Positions 12,901-27,400 are shown, counted from the first letter of the stretch. The stretch is DNA of 60,000 nt from Membranipora membranacea (GCA_914767715.1 OU612066.1:11911001-11971000); one strand, 5' to 3'. Numbers and translations: made by a program. The notes: generated by a model not told the origin, from the sequence alone.

Positions 12901-15900
12901 TAATAGCATTTGACTCATGATTTCTACCTGAATCCCTGTGTGTTGTGCAAATGTATGCGAACTACTGTATGTTGTACCCCCCCCCCCCTCCAAGCAGATG
13001 AGGCTTTGTTCAGTGGTAACATCAATTTGAGTCGAGTAATAGTACTGAACATGGAAGAAGACCAAATGTCTATGGTGTTTAAACATAATAGAAATTTATG
13101 TACAGACTAGATAAGTTCAGCATGCTGATTGAAATCAGATTCAAATACAGTATTATACAGACACATAACATTTGGACATCAATAATCATCTCATGAATTA
13201 TTCAGGGTATTAGGGGAAGTGTAGGTGTGATCTGCAAATGAAGCCTCTCCTATGAAAATTTACTTAGTAATAGTGCAGTTTTTTTCAGTTCATGTTGATC
13301 CTAGTAGAAGAGGCTACCCGGTATATATATATGATATTTGTCCTACAAAAAACGATCTGGTCATTGATGAAATATTGAAAATCAACCATTAGCTTTTAGG
13401 TCAGCGCTTATAGTAAGTGGATAAGAATGTAATCAATATGTGCATAGCAACATCCCTATATGAATAGACAGCATTGAGGTGTTAAAACTTGGAGAATAGT
13501 AACACACACAGTATAATGCATATTGAGATGTTATTATTAGTCCAATACAGACTAGACAATATGGTATAATATAATCTCAGATCAGGTTTCATAAATTTAT
13601 CTGAGTATTCTTACCGAGATTGGGTTTCAAGTGACTTGATTACCTTAGATGAGTAAATTTTAGCTGGATTATAGTATAGATGTTTGGAACTGACTTAATG
13701 TTAGCTAGCTGAGGTTTGGGGATAACTTATGTTAGCTAGATAGCCAGCTATCTTCCTCATGCAGATTTTCTACATCTCTAGGCAGTGAACTCCCCTCATT
13801 ACTCTAGGGTACCATGATCAGAGTGATTAAAAGAACAAGTGATGTAAGAAATGACCTCACCTTGTGTTTATTGAGAGAAAGTCAAGATTACTCTTTTGTT
13901 TATCTTTAGAGTTCAGAAAATACTGTGGATTATCCTCTTTCTTTGCATTACTGTAATAAGAAATACTAAGTAATAATTTTTTCACCAGGTCGTTCATTAA
14001 AATTAAATAATGACAGTATCGTTCATGAACTTCTCCTGGACATCTGGCGCATATCATACTGGCCAGCAGGTTAATGGTAAAATCTCATATCCATTCAGAA
14101 ATTGCCACAACCTGAGGAAGGACATACTAGATAGGAAAACTTAAAACAAGTAATTACGATTTCAATTTCAATGTATTCTAGGATAGTATTTGATGGTATC
14201 AGTGAACTCCAGTTGATTTGGTTTACAGAGCAGATGCTCATTTCATAAAAATCTACCATCTGCACTTCAAATAAGGTAATGTTTTACAAGACTGACTATG
14301 AACAGCTGAGGTTAGAATACGCTTGCAGCTGGGAGTCCCAAACTCCCTGGTTGCATGTTACAGCACACTTGAAGATAAAGCAGCTATATACACAAAATAC
14401 TCAAAGTGATAAACTGGTGATCAACTGGTGATAAAGGATGCAGTGATTTTGCCTACTGAGTAAAAATGAAATGAGTTTGTTCATCAATGAGTTGAGTGCC
14501 ATAACCTGGTGCGGCTTGCCCAAACAGCCCCACCAAAACTCCTTTATTAAAACTTGCAGATAAAGCTGTAAACCCATCTTCTAAACATGCAATCCCAGTG
14601 AAAAATAACCAATATCTCAATATTTGAAAGCCAATGAGATACAGCGATATTACAAACCTGATTTTCATAGCTGAGGCCAGAAAAGATAACAGCCTCTCAT
14701 AGTTAATATAACCAGGCCTCTCAGGCGTTACACATATCGCCGCTGCTGTTCTCAAGTCTTCTGTTTGTACATGTACCTACAAACAATCAAGGAAATAATG
14801 TTCAGCAAATCACCAAATATAACGGGCCTAGTCAAGAATCATCAAATCATCCAGTTAATCTGGCCTATATCATAATCTCAAAAGACTTTACTCCAATCAT
14901 TCGGAGTGGTGTGACCCGGAATGTTTGCTTTTGAAGGCCACACAATAATTTGTCAAAGTATTTGATACAGGGGTAACAAAATTTGACCACTCTGCTCTCT
15001 TGGTATTAAATTCTACCAGGTGTTAAAATGGATCATTTCTAGAAACAGGAACTGCCATGTGATATGGACGCTGTATGGTATTATCTTGTACCAGCATGGA
15101 AGGCTAGAAACTGAGTTAGCTGCTTTCTAAGCTTCTAGCAATGAACTCCCTCTCATTGCTTCTAGACCACTTGCAATTAGTGTGACTGATTAGCAATAAC
15201 TAAATGTTAATCAAATAGTATAAATTACCCTAAATAAACACATTCCACATTGTGTAATCCTTCATTCTTTGTAATTCAATACAAACTTAAATACTTCATG
15301 TCTTGTTTGGCATTTGGGACAAAAGTTAATTGAGACTCTTTCCAAATCAACGGATTTGAGAAGGATTAGTTTTGCTTACTTAGACAGGTGAACACACACA
15401 CATGTTCACTAACTGGACTGGAGAACATTAATACAGGTTCATTCACCAAGGGCAGAAAGTGGAAATCCATGCTAGGCAGAAAGGAGCGCGCGGTTGGGGC
15501 TTGGGATATGATAACATGTCTGGGTAGTTTATACCACAGCCAGCCCTTAATGGTGTTTGGGATGGCAGTTTACAGCCACGTTCGCCATCCCAAACGCCTC
15601 TAAGGGCTGGCTGTGGTTTATACGACAACACGCTTAGGCTTACCTAAAAACAATGATACAAAGCATGTCCGTTGTTTTTGTTGTGGCCCCAGAAAGATTG
15701 AGATAAGGGTTCTTATACATCTCTTACCTGACATTTCTCTAATACAAACGACACATCTGTATACTGAGCCAAGCCAGTAAGGTTCTGATCATGAGAGGTG
15801 GACACCTCGTTATATATCTGCTTTAGTATATCCATACTGTGGTATCGCAGTGACAGGCCTAGACGTTTTAACAGTTCCATTTCCTCTAGTTTATCTAACT

Positions 15901-16752
15901 CGAGGGGCTGAGTAGGGAGTCGGGGTGATCGGGTACCCTGGCTATTACTGGAGTAGCCGCTCGATAGACCACCATGCTGAGAGGCGCCATCGTTAGGTCT
16001 GGGAGAGGAGATTGGAGGTAGTACAGAGTGACTCGTCCATGTGTTCCTTTTCTCAGCGCTTGACCTCTCACTCTGTGATAGGGAGAAAAAATACTTGGTA
16101 ATTATTAATCTCTTCATATCACAGGAGCTGCCTTGTTTGCAGGCCGAAGAATACTACATTGATCAACAGAATTGTGTGTTGCACCAAGGAGTTACTCCTT
16201 TGTTGCACATGGGACATCATAGAGTTTGTAGATATACCCAAGATAGTATTACACTATTCTTCATCTGTGGCAGGAAGAAAATTATCATCACAACAGGCAG
16301 ACTTTCATAGGACTAAGAGGGCAGATATAACATATACTTACAGAGGCTACTGAGCTGCGTGATTGTCCAGTTCCTGGCAAGGAGTTAGAGGTCTGAGCAG
16401 CAGGCGCGGCTGGCCTAAAAAATATTACAAAATGTTTAGGGTAACTTGTCCTAATTGCTGTCTGTTGGAGAATTGACTGTCACTTGCGTCCTGGTGTCAG
16501 TGTCTATTTCAATATTGATCAGATTGTGCAGTCCTATCAATCGGACTTATCTCGATTAAAACTTCAAAAATGCACAAATGAGTAGTACATTATTCTTCAT
16601 TTATGAACACTCACTAACATCCAAGCAAAACAGAAGAAAATGGCTAAAGCTCACCTTGATGAGTAGTCGGGTACGTATGTCTGCTTGCCACCGATGATTT
16701 TCAAGCGGTACTCTGGTGTGAATTTAGTATCGTAAGGCGCTGCGGACTCCAT
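9924..16752 (-). CDS. EF-hand protein, C1orf87-like, complete (556 aa)
   Basis: Eleven exons read leftwards: 16655-16752, 16342-16414, 15728-16072, 14658-14776, 13861-13950, 12457-12717, 11864-12031, 11372-11504, 10817-10951, 10476-10554 and 9924-10093. They total 1671 nt, end in TGA at 9924-9926 and agree in phase at every junction. Residues 496-507 (DLDRNGHLKPDE) form a canonical EF-hand calcium loop with Asp, Asp, Asn, Gly and Glu at positions 1, 3, 5, 6 and 12. Earlier segments such as YINYERLLSFL (from 195) and WTDFIDFLERV (from 330) look like exiting helices of degenerate EF-hands. About 100 Ser/Pro-rich residues near the N-terminus are likely disordered. Length and layout resemble vertebrate C1orf87, an EF-hand protein of ciliated tissue. 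That name is a recollection-based inference; the EF-hand itself is directly visible. A MITE sits in intron 3. Confidence 0.85.
15535..15615. mobile_element. 81-bp hAT-type MITE with 8-bp target duplication
   Basis: Terminal inverted repeats start CACAGCCAGCCCTTA and extend about 33 bp inward around a short loop. The element is flanked by a perfect 8-bp direct repeat GTTTATAC at 15527-15534 and 15616-15623. An 8-bp duplication is the hallmark of hAT transposases. It lies in intron 3 of the EF-hand gene and has no coding capacity. Confidence 0.8.
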
Positions 16753-18688
16753 AACTATAATCTAAAGTATCTAAAGTGAGAAAGCAGTCGTGACACTAGA
16801 TGAGCTGACGACACGTACAACCTGTCAGAGTTATGTCCCAGGGGAGGTCTGCTTACAGTGATAACCATTGGTTACTAAGCAGGCTGGTATTGGGCTGATT
16901 TGTATCTTGTTAGATGCTAAATACAGACTGAGACAATAGAGTATTGTCATCAAGTGCATACAATCGGCAGCTATGCTTGTTGAAGTTAATACAGATCAAT
17001 ATCAATAAATGCCCAATACCTGCTCCAAACACAATCATCTAATCAATACTCTGTCACTGATTACTACAGGTAAAATAATATCAATGTTTGGATAAAATAC
17101 AAAAAATTTAACATCTTCATTGATGGTCAGTCAGGCTAATGTTTATGTATATGAGTGGCAAGGGACAATAACAATTCAATGAAAAAATCTTTAAGGATTG
17201 CAAGCTGGTGAATGGCAATCAGACAGCAGACAAAACAGCTGTCTGGTACAAGAAAAAGCTTGCTTCTTTTAACTGAAACCTGATGAATTATTTGTGCCGG
17301 AGGAATAGCACTATCAATATGGTTTGAGCTAGTTTGCCATGAAAAATGAATCGTCTTGAGGTGCTCAAATGCAAAGTGGGGTGCAAGACCATTGTAGCGC
17401 ATCAAATGAACAAATACGGCTAATACATTGCAATTAGTAGGTAAGGAGGCAGCGTTTAATATCTTTAAAACTCACCTTAGAATTTTATGCAAAGGGTAAC
17501 AGATATTATATTATATTATCAGCCTTACCATCAGATGTTTTATACATGTGTGCCTTCTCATCTACGTATATCAACTTCAGACAATGCTTTGCTACAATAA
17601 AAAACGGGAGGGAGAGTTAAAATGTACAGCACTGAGACTGCTAGGACAGGAGTTTGGACTGTTTTACCATGGCCAATGTCAGCATCAAGTTTTGATTTTG
17701 GAGAGGGGGTATTTTCTAGCAGTCGGTGTTGGTATTGTGATTCCAGGATTGTTAAAAGTCCAGTTCACTGTTGGAGCATAGTAGTCACAGGGAGTGGATG
17801 AAGGTATTTTAGACCCAGTAGTATTTATACTTTGTGAGCACAGTTGCTGGTGGCTTGTCTTTGGTGGGCCTGGTGGTTTGTTACCTTGCAAATTGCTTCG
17901 GTTGTCTAGTCTTAATCAAAATGTGCTATCGAAAGATAATCTTTAATCAAGTTGCAGACATCTCATTCAGATAAGCTACCATCTTCTCTCGACTCTAGAC
18001 ATAACTCGCTTCACATTTTTCATAAGCATACAGGCACATTTATATCGATTATAATACATCCATCAACATATCCTGGCCAAAAGTAATTGACATACCAATG
18101 CAGAAAATATGATGGTAGCCGCGGCTCAGCACATATATATATTCATGTAACGAGCTAGACATAAATCAAGGATACCTCAGTTTTACCAGGACAACTTTGT
18201 TCCCCCTGGCAGAGTAATATTGTAGAAGTCACCTTGATAAACAGCTTTTTAAGTATTCCTCTGCATCAACAGAGGTTACAAACTTGTACTAAGTGTTACC
18301 CATCCAAACAACCTTATAGTAGAAGGAATGGAATTTATCAGCGACTAGAGACATCAAATTTTTAGGAGTGGTTAAAAACTTAGGAACTATATTCATATGC
18401 GGCAAACAAGGCAGAGAAACATCACACATTACATTGCAACAGAAAGGTGAGTCAGCCAAATGACATATTAAGCACCCTGCGCATCTTGATGTTGATCTGC
18501 TGCAACTGCTGTCACCAATTGGCCTGACTAGCATCAGCTCGGGAGTATGCATCTACTGAAACGTATATCTGCTTTCTTCCCAAGAGAGATACTACTGTAG
18601 ACTTCAATACCCTGTGTAGGTGTGGTGGATAGGGATTGTTTTGTTATATTAAACCTATCATGTACCCTTTCAACCACAGTCCACATAG
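16753..18688. other. Intergenic, no gene recognised
   Basis: This is the divergent spacer upstream of the EF-hand gene. Short open frames exist, including a cysteine-rich minus-strand frame at 18289-18552, but none has splice-site support or a recognised family. The segment 17600-17890 also gives open frames without recognisable content. These may be decayed transposon pieces. Confidence 0.4.
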
Positions 18689-18696
18689 CCCGGAAA

Positions 18697-18874
18697 CATG
18701 GGCCCCTGGGACTTACATGTCTTTACTTTGCCAATGTCCACTATCAACCACCCAAAAAACACCAAACAGGGTAAGACACAAAATTTTTTTTGTTTACAAC
18801 CTACCTTGGTGTTTTTTGGGTGGTTGATAGTGGACATTGGCAAAGTAAAGACATGTAAGTCCCAGGGGCCCATG
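18697..18874. mobile_element. 178-bp hAT-type MITE with 8-bp target duplication
   Basis: This is a near-perfect foldback element. It begins CATGGGCCCCTGGGACTTAC and ends with its reverse complement, with arms about 75 bp long around a short AT-rich loop. It is flanked by the 8-bp direct repeat CCCGGAAA at 18689-18696 and 18875-18882. The target-site length points to hAT. The TIR differs from the element at 15.5 kb, so this is a second family. Confidence 0.85.
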
Positions 18875-19097
18875 CCCGGAAAGCCTCATTCATGTCAGTG
18901 TCTAGCGTGAAGACAACATTTCCTTCAGAAATTGTTGTTATGCAACAGTTCTGAGGTCGAGTGATTGTGTTTCACGGTTTCATGCAGGTACAAAGAAGGG
19001 CCTTTATACAACTTCTGGTACACACATGGTAAGACCAAGGCCGGGAATAAAGATCCTGGGGGGTCTTTCAAATAGAAACAGCCAAAATCACAAACTG

Positions 19098-19130
19098 ATC
19101 GCTCACTCACTCACCCAGTGAGTGAGCGAT
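19098..19130. repeat. Short perfect inverted repeat
   Basis: ATCGCTCACTCACT is followed by a short spacer and AGTGAGTGAGCGAT. It could form a small hairpin. No flanking duplication is evident and no function is assigned. Confidence 0.5.
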
Positions 19131-19451
19131 ACCTGCTAGGCTCTCGCTTTCAAATTGCTCAGTCATCGATACAACTTTCTTACGTTGATCTGTGAGCTAA
19201 AGACATCTGTGGTCTCATCTACACTCAATCATCTGTGCGTCTGTGCGTCTGGGTAATACATCATAATACAAGTGCTTGGGTGCTACAGGTGCTATATACA
19301 TTCTGAGGAACCGATTTCGTCTAATTAAAAGACCAAGTACTGAGTGATAATTTGAACAACCGTGAGAGTGATAACTTGCTTTAGTAAATCATTGCTCCAT
19401 AGTCTTTCTAATTGAAGACCACGAACCCCTATGCACAAATAACAAAAGGCT

Positions 19452-19950
19452 GTGCACTTACAAAAATCCCGCATACTCACAAATCTGCCTTGGGCTTACA
19501 ACATAGGCAATATGAAAAACAAGCATGTAGCCAGACTGGTTGCATACAAGTCTCTCTGCCTTCCTCATCTGGAATATGCTTCTTGTGCCTGGATCCTTCC
19601 ACAAAGAGGGAAATCGAGGCACTCGAGATTGTGCAAAACCAAGGTGTGAGAATGATCTGTGGATTGAAGGGGAGGAGGGGTGTTACGGAAGCAAAGGAGA
19701 AATTGCAGCTGGAACAGCTAATTATTTGGCGGAAGAACTCCAGGGTAAAGCTCCTAAATAAGGTACTGTCAAGAGAGGAGGCCCACCCTGCACTCTGCTC
19801 ATCCTACGATGAAATAATAAACCAGCCCCATACTACAGTCTCGACAAGATCACAAACACGGAACGAGCCACGCTCTATTGCTGCCACAGGGAACTGTTTT
19901 CTGGACAATACTGGATATGAAAATCTAAGGACAATCAGAGGACAATACTA
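19452..19950 (+). pseudogene. Non-LTR retrotransposon reverse-transcriptase C-terminal relic
   Basis: Two overlapping frames together give the familiar tail of LINE reverse transcriptases. LCLPHLEYASCAWILP is read in one frame (19452-19649), then KREIEALEIVQNQGVRMICG in another (19412-19954 frame), followed by LEQLIIWRKNSRVKLLNKVL. The switch near 19590-19620 is a frameshift, and there is no upstream catalytic YxDD part or endonuclease. It is a 5'-truncated, dead LINE copy. The order of motifs is typical of jockey/CR1/L2-type elements, but the clade is not resolved. Confidence 0.75.
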
Positions 19951-19954
19951 CTGA

Positions 19955-21483
19955 TGCCCTACTGGATGGGTACTTGTACCCGCTCTGAACCCAAATGCCC
20001 TACCCATGGGAATGGTATTCTGGAACAATGTCCAAACCTTATGTAGAAAAACTGAGGCACGCCCCTTACGCCCCCATAGGCGGTCTAGCGTGATGTCGTC
20101 TTTGATGTAAGTTGATGTAAGTTGATGTAAGTCCATGTATATACTTTCTTTTCTTTGCCAACCCAGGCCAAGGCAATGCAAGCCCATTTCCATGCTTCTA
20201 ACTCTAGGGTCCTATGGCTTGCAAGCAATAAAATGAGGGCTGTATATTGCCTAATTGAATCAAGTACACTAGGCTTTATTAGGTAAATTACATGTTTGCA
20301 GGGCCCCATTTACCTGTACTCCTACAATCTTGAGTTGCACAGATAACTTTTACTTCTACTACCATTCAACATTTCACTGATACACATGTGTGTGTGTATT
20401 TGGTTGTCAAACAAGCAAATAAGAGTTACCCAATCAGATTCCCGAAAACCATTATATTGGTCATTATTGAATGTAATTGGCTGAAAATATTTTAGCTGTT
20501 GCATTTCTTGGTTTTATAACTGGTTTCCGGATTTGGTTTCTTTTCTTTTTCGGAAAATACCACTCAGCTGCTCAGGAATGATGGAGGAGTAAATTGTTTC
20601 TTGTGAGAATTCATTTACTGCGGTTTATTTAAACTTTGGTTGGAAGGAAAGGTCTGATTTGTTGGTGAGTATGGATCATACATCCAATGTTTGAGTAATC
20701 GGGTTGATCTAAGGAGCAGCTAGTATCGACTTGGTTAACAGTCAGCTTTGTTCCAGTGAGTAGTAGGTGTGGGGCTTAATTGTTAAGACAGGCTACTACT
20801 TGGAGTGATCTGACCAGTCCTAGGTGACAGGTCTCCTATCTATTTCTTGCTGCTCATGACATACAACAACTAGTTACTGCAACTAAAAAGGCAAAGAAAG
20901 CTCTATATAAGTTTAAATAAATAATAGTTATGTTATGAGCCTTTGGTTTGATTTGATATTTTTTAAACAATTTCTGGTTATGGACAAGAGAGAGAGAGAG
21001 AGAGTCCTTGAGTGTTTTCTCTTTGGTGTCTCTGAACATGTTACTTTGGATCTTTGAAGCTGTTTTGTTTGATAGTGAATCCCATCTAGGCATGGGTAAT
21101 GCTACTTCTACTGTTATACTTCCTCAATATAGTCTTTGAATTCTTACACCAAAACAGATGGCAGTGTCAAGCTGATTACAAGGAATTTCAGAACAAGTGG
21201 CGTGTATATGGTTTGAAAAATACATGGTCAGTTGAAAGTGACTTTTTGCTTGCCATTTTATGTATGATTCTTGTTAATTGATGACTTTGGATAAGATATC
21301 CTTGCCTAGCCTTGCCTGTTCCTGCACTAAAAGTAAAATGGCCATTATCATAAAAAAATTTGCCGAGCCATTCGTATGCATATGCTGGTATTCAGATAGG
21401 TCTTTACGTTACCAATCGATTGTAACCAACAATCATAAAGTAGGTTGTACCCATCTGATTTGAAGGTACCAGGAGCGGCAAGC
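19955..21483. other. Intergenic upstream of the first PIGN copy
   Basis: This stretch holds a threefold GATGTAAGTT-type direct repeat at about 20104-20132 and a short (AG)n run at about 20989-21004. It should include the promoter and 5'UTR of the first PIGN copy. I cannot place a transcription start or TATA box with confidence and see no gene. Confidence 0.45.
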
Positions 21484-24400
21484 ATGGCTTATATTGGAGA
21501 CTATGGATGGTTCATGCTGAAGAGCATACTGATTCACCTGATATTTCTCTATTCTATATTTGATATCTACTTCACCTCTCCACTATTACATGGGATGGAG
21601 ACCCACAAACCAAGGATAACTAATACACCAGCAAAGCGCCTTGTTTTATACTTAGCTGATGGTCTCAGGGCTGATGCATGTTTCGAGGACACTGCTATGC
21701 CTTATGTCAGGTGAGCACAGATATCAATGAGCAGTTTAGAACATGAGAAGCCAATCAGATTATTCAGTAGGCATTTATAAACTATCAGATCATAACATGT
21801 TGGACAGAACATAGTTTATAGTTGATATTTAGCTCATAGGGCGGATAGATGATGGTAGCGTCAATCAAGGAGAATCAGGGTCAGCTCATTACCTAAACAA
21901 ACAAATATCTTCTTTCGCTAAATATGATCGTCGGACACATATGTCTCAGCTAATATGATTGCACAGTCTCCAATTGTGAAATTTAATACAGACCATAAGA
22001 ACATGTTATGAAAATAACTATGACAAGCTGCTTGAAAAGATTTTATATTTTGGTTGAAATAATGTATCATAACGATATTGGCATTCAATTATATTTTGTC
22101 GTGATTATGATAACTTGATTCAGCACTCCAAATATTACAAAAAGTCAAAGGTAAGCATTTTGCATGGTTTTTTAATTTGCTCATACCAATATATGAACCT
22201 TGGAGATAATTACATCTGCTACCTTCATAAGTTTGGGTTTCTCATTACAAAACAAAATGAGATTAAATTTGAGGGACCATCTATTCAGTAGACTATATGG
22301 TCTTCATATACTGTGAACATGTCCTGTATCAATTTTCTTTCCCCAGGAATAAGGCCCTAACAGAAGGAACATGGAGAGTTTCCCACACTAGAGTACCGAC
22401 TGAGTCTCGTCCAGGTCATGTGGCTATCATCGGAGGGTTCTATGAGGATGTTAGTGCTGTAGCTAAAGGTATGTAAATTAAAACATATCCAAATGATTCA
22501 ATGGCAATAGCTGCTACTGTGACAGGTAAGTCGTTATCACACCATTATAATGTAGCCTTATCTCAAAGGCCTTTTAGATAAGGCTACTCTAATGTGTTAC
22601 CTATTTTGTGAAAAATGATGACTCAGAAAAAGCCATACTGGAGAGTAAATTAATACCCTAGTCTGTGCATATCATTTACATTGTTGTTATTCTTATTTCC
22701 CAATCGCAGGCTGGAAAGAAAACCCCGTTGAGTTTGACTCAGTGTTCAACCAAAGTTACAAGACATACGCCTTCGCTAGTACTGATATCATCAATATTTT
22801 TACAAAAGGTATTCTGTAAATTCATTTTTCCAAGTATATGAATACGAAGATAATTATGTGCATGATAGGCCTACTATGTTCAGATGGAAAACCAACAATG
22901 GTACCATGAGTTGCTTGAACTTCCTTGATGATTCCCTGAAATCCAAGAAGGTTTAAATGCAAAGTAAATTGCTCATAATGCAAAACATTTCTGATGGCGA
23001 GTAAATTTTTAACCATTTGAAATTGGGCATTACAATATTATAGTTTTATCAACATGACCGACTTTATCATGTGTCAGATAGGGCAACTTGTGATACATCT
23101 CCTTTTGCAAACACCATAACTCTTTCGTCCATAGTGTCTTCTTCTGAAAAGTTTGTTTCATTTTTATTTTACAGGAAACATCAAAGACAATATAGAAGGG
23201 TATCATTACCCAGTCCTGTCTGATTTTGCTGCCAAAGATCTGACAGCTTTGGACACCTGGACATTCAACAGGGTGTGCATATTAGTGTAATTAAGTCTCA
23301 GAATTTGATTCACCTTTTGATAGGCACTGATAAATTTATAAAGTAATCAGTTTTCATGTCATGATATATCCCTGTGAGCACTTATATCGCAGTTTTGATA
23401 TGGCTTCAATATGTTATATATTTAGGTGATTGATTTTTTATTTGTCCGTAGGTGGAAGAATTCTTCAAGGAGTCAAAAGATGACGCCAAACTGACAACCG
23501 AACTCCACAAGGATCAGCTTGTGTTCTTTGTATACCTAGTGGGGATTGATTCTAACGGCCACAGATTTAATCCTATATCTAAAGAAACTAGAGCTAATAT
23601 AGAGCTTGTAGACGCAGGTAAGACTGTAAAGTTTATCAGTAGTTGTTACATGGTATATATTGCGTTACGCGTCCATTTTTTACAACGCTGCTTGTTAGTG
23701 AATCTGATTGGCTAATTTTGTCATTTCACTCTGCATAGAGACATGGAAGCAGTAAGGAAAATGTGTGAAAGCTACAAATATACCACATAAAATGATATGT
23801 ATGCGACATGGCATTTATAAGGATTGATCTTAGGCCAAGCAGTGCACAAATGTTCTATTCAGGTACTGCAGTTGAAAATCAGATAAGACTATGACTTGTT
23901 TCCACATTTAGAGAATATTCTCGATGACTATAATAGAATTGTTGAAACAAATCGGTAGGCAACTCTGAATAGACAGTTTTCTGAGCTCTGATTTAGGCCT
24001 CAATTTGGAGTTGTCCTCTCTCCAGTTTGGTACTTTTAACCCACGCTGCATAGGAAAAACGTGCTGAAAAGAGGGTTATCTTGAAAACCGCTTATAATAG
24101 GATAAAGATTATCTTTGATTCAGAAACTGCAACATTGAAAACTCATATGGACATAGATTGGGAAATAATTTTAGTGTTTGGATAGTCAATTATAGCATTT
24201 TCCGCCTGTCTTGCGGTCAATTTGGCAGAATATTTCATGAGTTTCGTCACTAAAATTAAGATTTATCAACATTCAAGCCTCCAATGATTTGGAAACCCTG
24301 TCTCACAGGGTTTTCAATAGTGCTGACTCTGAATCAAAAATCATTTTTATCCTAACATTAGCGGTTTTCAATATAACACTCTTTTAGCAGGTTTCTCCTA

Positions 24401-27400
24401 TGCGGCGTGGGTTAAAAGTACCAAACTGGAGAGAGGACAACTCAGAATTGAGGCATAAATAAGAGCTCAGAAAACTGTCTATTGTTATGCAAATTCACAC
24501 ATGGAGAATTACCATGTATTGTTATAACATAGTGACAAAAAAAAAAAATCTACTGGTTAACCTAGTAATTGTCACCAGTACATTCCTCCTCTTGGCATGT
24601 TGGTTTTTCAAGATCCATGTTGATTTCAGGTATGCAAACTGTTTGCACATTTTTTTTAGTTGTGTGAAATCCCTACTGACTTTGTACCGAGCACAGTCCC
24701 CATTTTATACCTCACCCTTTATCCCTTATTTATTTATTTATTTATCAGCGCATAGACTCCAAACAATAATATAATATAACCTTTCAGTATCATTGTTAAC
24801 CGTCTGTGGGTCGGCGCCTTGTGTATAACACTACATTTTAAAGTTCATCCCATGGCCCTGTGATAGCCTGAATATGGCCATAGCTTATTCAATTTTTTTG
24901 CCTCATCTACTAAAACCAGCATGCGTTTTTGTGTCCACAAATTAGAACTTGAAATTTTGTCTTACTCAAAACAATATGGTATGAAAATGACAATTCTTGT
25001 CTTTTTTATTCCTCAGGTGTGAAGAGAATCACAGAACTGTTTGAAAGCTATTATGGTGACAGTTCTACAGCATACATACTGACCTCTGACCACGGAATGA
25101 CTGAATGGGGTTGGTTTAATGATTTAGTACTTGTTTCTTACAGAAAATTAAATTGTTGATATATCACACCCATATTACTCCCATAAAGGTCCCGTCATTG
25201 CCTATTCCATGCTCTATCCTATCACTCATTTCCCAATTCCCAATTTCAACAATGCAGAATCTCGCTATCCTATCATGAGGCTTCCAACTCACAATGCCAT
25301 TGACCCTTCCAGGAACTCATGGATCAGGTTTGACTGCGGAGACTCTGACACCGATGGTGACATGGGGAGCTGGAGTTAAAGGAGTACCCGGCCCTGAATC
25401 ACAGATGTCTGTAGATAAGGCGGAGAATATAGCACAGGCTGATATAGCTCCTTATATGGCAGCTTTACTGGGTATCAACTTTCCTGTTAACAGCGTGGTA
25501 AGTGTATTAGGAGATTGATTTTCTTTGTTCTCTTTATTGTTTATTTGTTTGTTTGTTATTTGTTTATGTAATATAGTGCCGCACTGAACAATCTGTACAA
25601 CCTATTGAACTGAAAAATGATCCTGCCATCACATTGTCTCACAGATAAGGAAGTTTCCTTTGGTCTTCATCCTCATTTTTCATGTTAATATTTTGCGTGT
25701 GTCTGGTTCTATCTGCCTTCTTACGCTGACATCTCCATGATTACAGTTTATCTTGAGTTTGGATCCATTCAAAACAGTAGTTAACATTATCTGTGTATGT
25801 GCTCTTTTGTAGGGAGTTTTGCACACAGACTTACTCACTTCATCTCTACAAGATAAAGCTGAGCTGATGATGACGAATGCCCTCCAGATCTGCGAACAAT
25901 TCATGGTATGTTGCTAGGCATTAGCTGTTGATTAATTTTTGGATTTTCATACGTTTTCTTCGCATGATGAAGACCTATATCTTGTGACATAAGCAATACT
26001 CAATATCAACACCTCAGTTTGATGAAAGACAAAGTCAGATGCTCTTTGCTTATATTCCCGGAAATGACTCTTTAAAAAAGTTTGTTCCTGCAGATAACTG
26101 ATAACTAAACATCAATTTCTGTTGAAGGTCAGTCTGAGGAACAAACAGAAGAAAACATTTAGCCTGCTGTTCCGTCCGTACTCTCCTCTGTCAGGTTCTG
26201 AAGCTCAGGCTAAACTTAGAGATATTAGGCTCTTGATACAGTCAGGCAGATATGAAGAAGCCATTGCTCAGTGCAGTGATCTTATTCAGAGATCAATGGA
26301 TGGTATCACCTATTATCACAAATACGATAGATTTTTCCTTGGGTAAGTTAGCATCTGAATCAACAATTGTACCAGTCCATACCCCTGCATAGGTGATGTA
26401 AAATTCGGCATGCTGCGCACTGGGAGTCAATGCATGAGTTGTCAGGTAGTAGAGGATATTTAATCATATTGAGTGACAAAAACTGTTTAGTAATAGCAGC
26501 TGTCGGTGGTTTATGGAAATTGTCACATCTTAGAATTTGATTGGGCAACTCTACATCTAAATCATTCTTCATAACATGTTTAAAAGATGCCTTCAAAGGT
26601 GGCTGTATCCTTGTGAATGGAAGGAAGCGACGCCCAATGTGGCTCAATATTGCAGAAAATTCAACCAAGCCTCATGTATTTTAAGCATTATCCTTCAAAA
26701 CGGTTTTAAAATTGCCCCTAAAAAAAGAATTTGTCAACTAACTTTTATGTACCATGACCCACTGTCCAAAAACCCAGCCTCCACGCGTTGGCTCTCACAT
26801 ACACTCATATCATGGGCCTTGCTTAAATTGTAGAAAATTTTATTTGGCTGCAGTGCAATTATACAAATCTGATGCGCTATAAATGCTGATTGTTTCTAAT
26901 TGTTTCTTACAGAGGATGTATCACGCTGAGCTTCGTGGGTTGGATGCTGTACACACTTGTGTTTCTGCTGGAGAATTACATGTACCCACCGAGAGACACA
27001 AGAGGTGAAAAGTCCTCTTGGAGTAGGAGTGCGAAGATTGTCTGGTGGACAATCAGATCGGTGATACTCATCAGTTCTTACGGTGAGGTTACTTCTATTT
27101 TACAAAATCAAATTTTCGTTTACTTTTTGAAGAATTCAATGCACAGTTTTCATGACCACAGAACATAGTGCATAAATAACTCATTTTCATACTGTTTAGC
27201 AAATGAAAAAATTGGGCTGGCCCGAAAGAGGGTCGCAAGGCGCCCTAATCCTCATATCGATGATGTGATGCATCCAAGAAACTCCAACGCATCCTAAAAG
27301 TGTGAGGCCATAAATTATCCTCTAGAAAGTATAGCAAGCTGTCAGATACTAATTAGGTATTTATCAGTGACACTTTGATCTAAGCCACTGAACTAATAAC

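Noticed and set aside
18289-18552. Cysteine-rich minus-strand open frame
   Set aside because: It has cysteines but no signal peptide, no splice sites and no recognisable spacing, and it sits in repeat-rich intergenic DNA.
18670-18910. Similar peptides on both strands (GPWDLHVFTLPMS)
   Set aside because: They are the inverted arms of the hAT-type MITE, not a gene.
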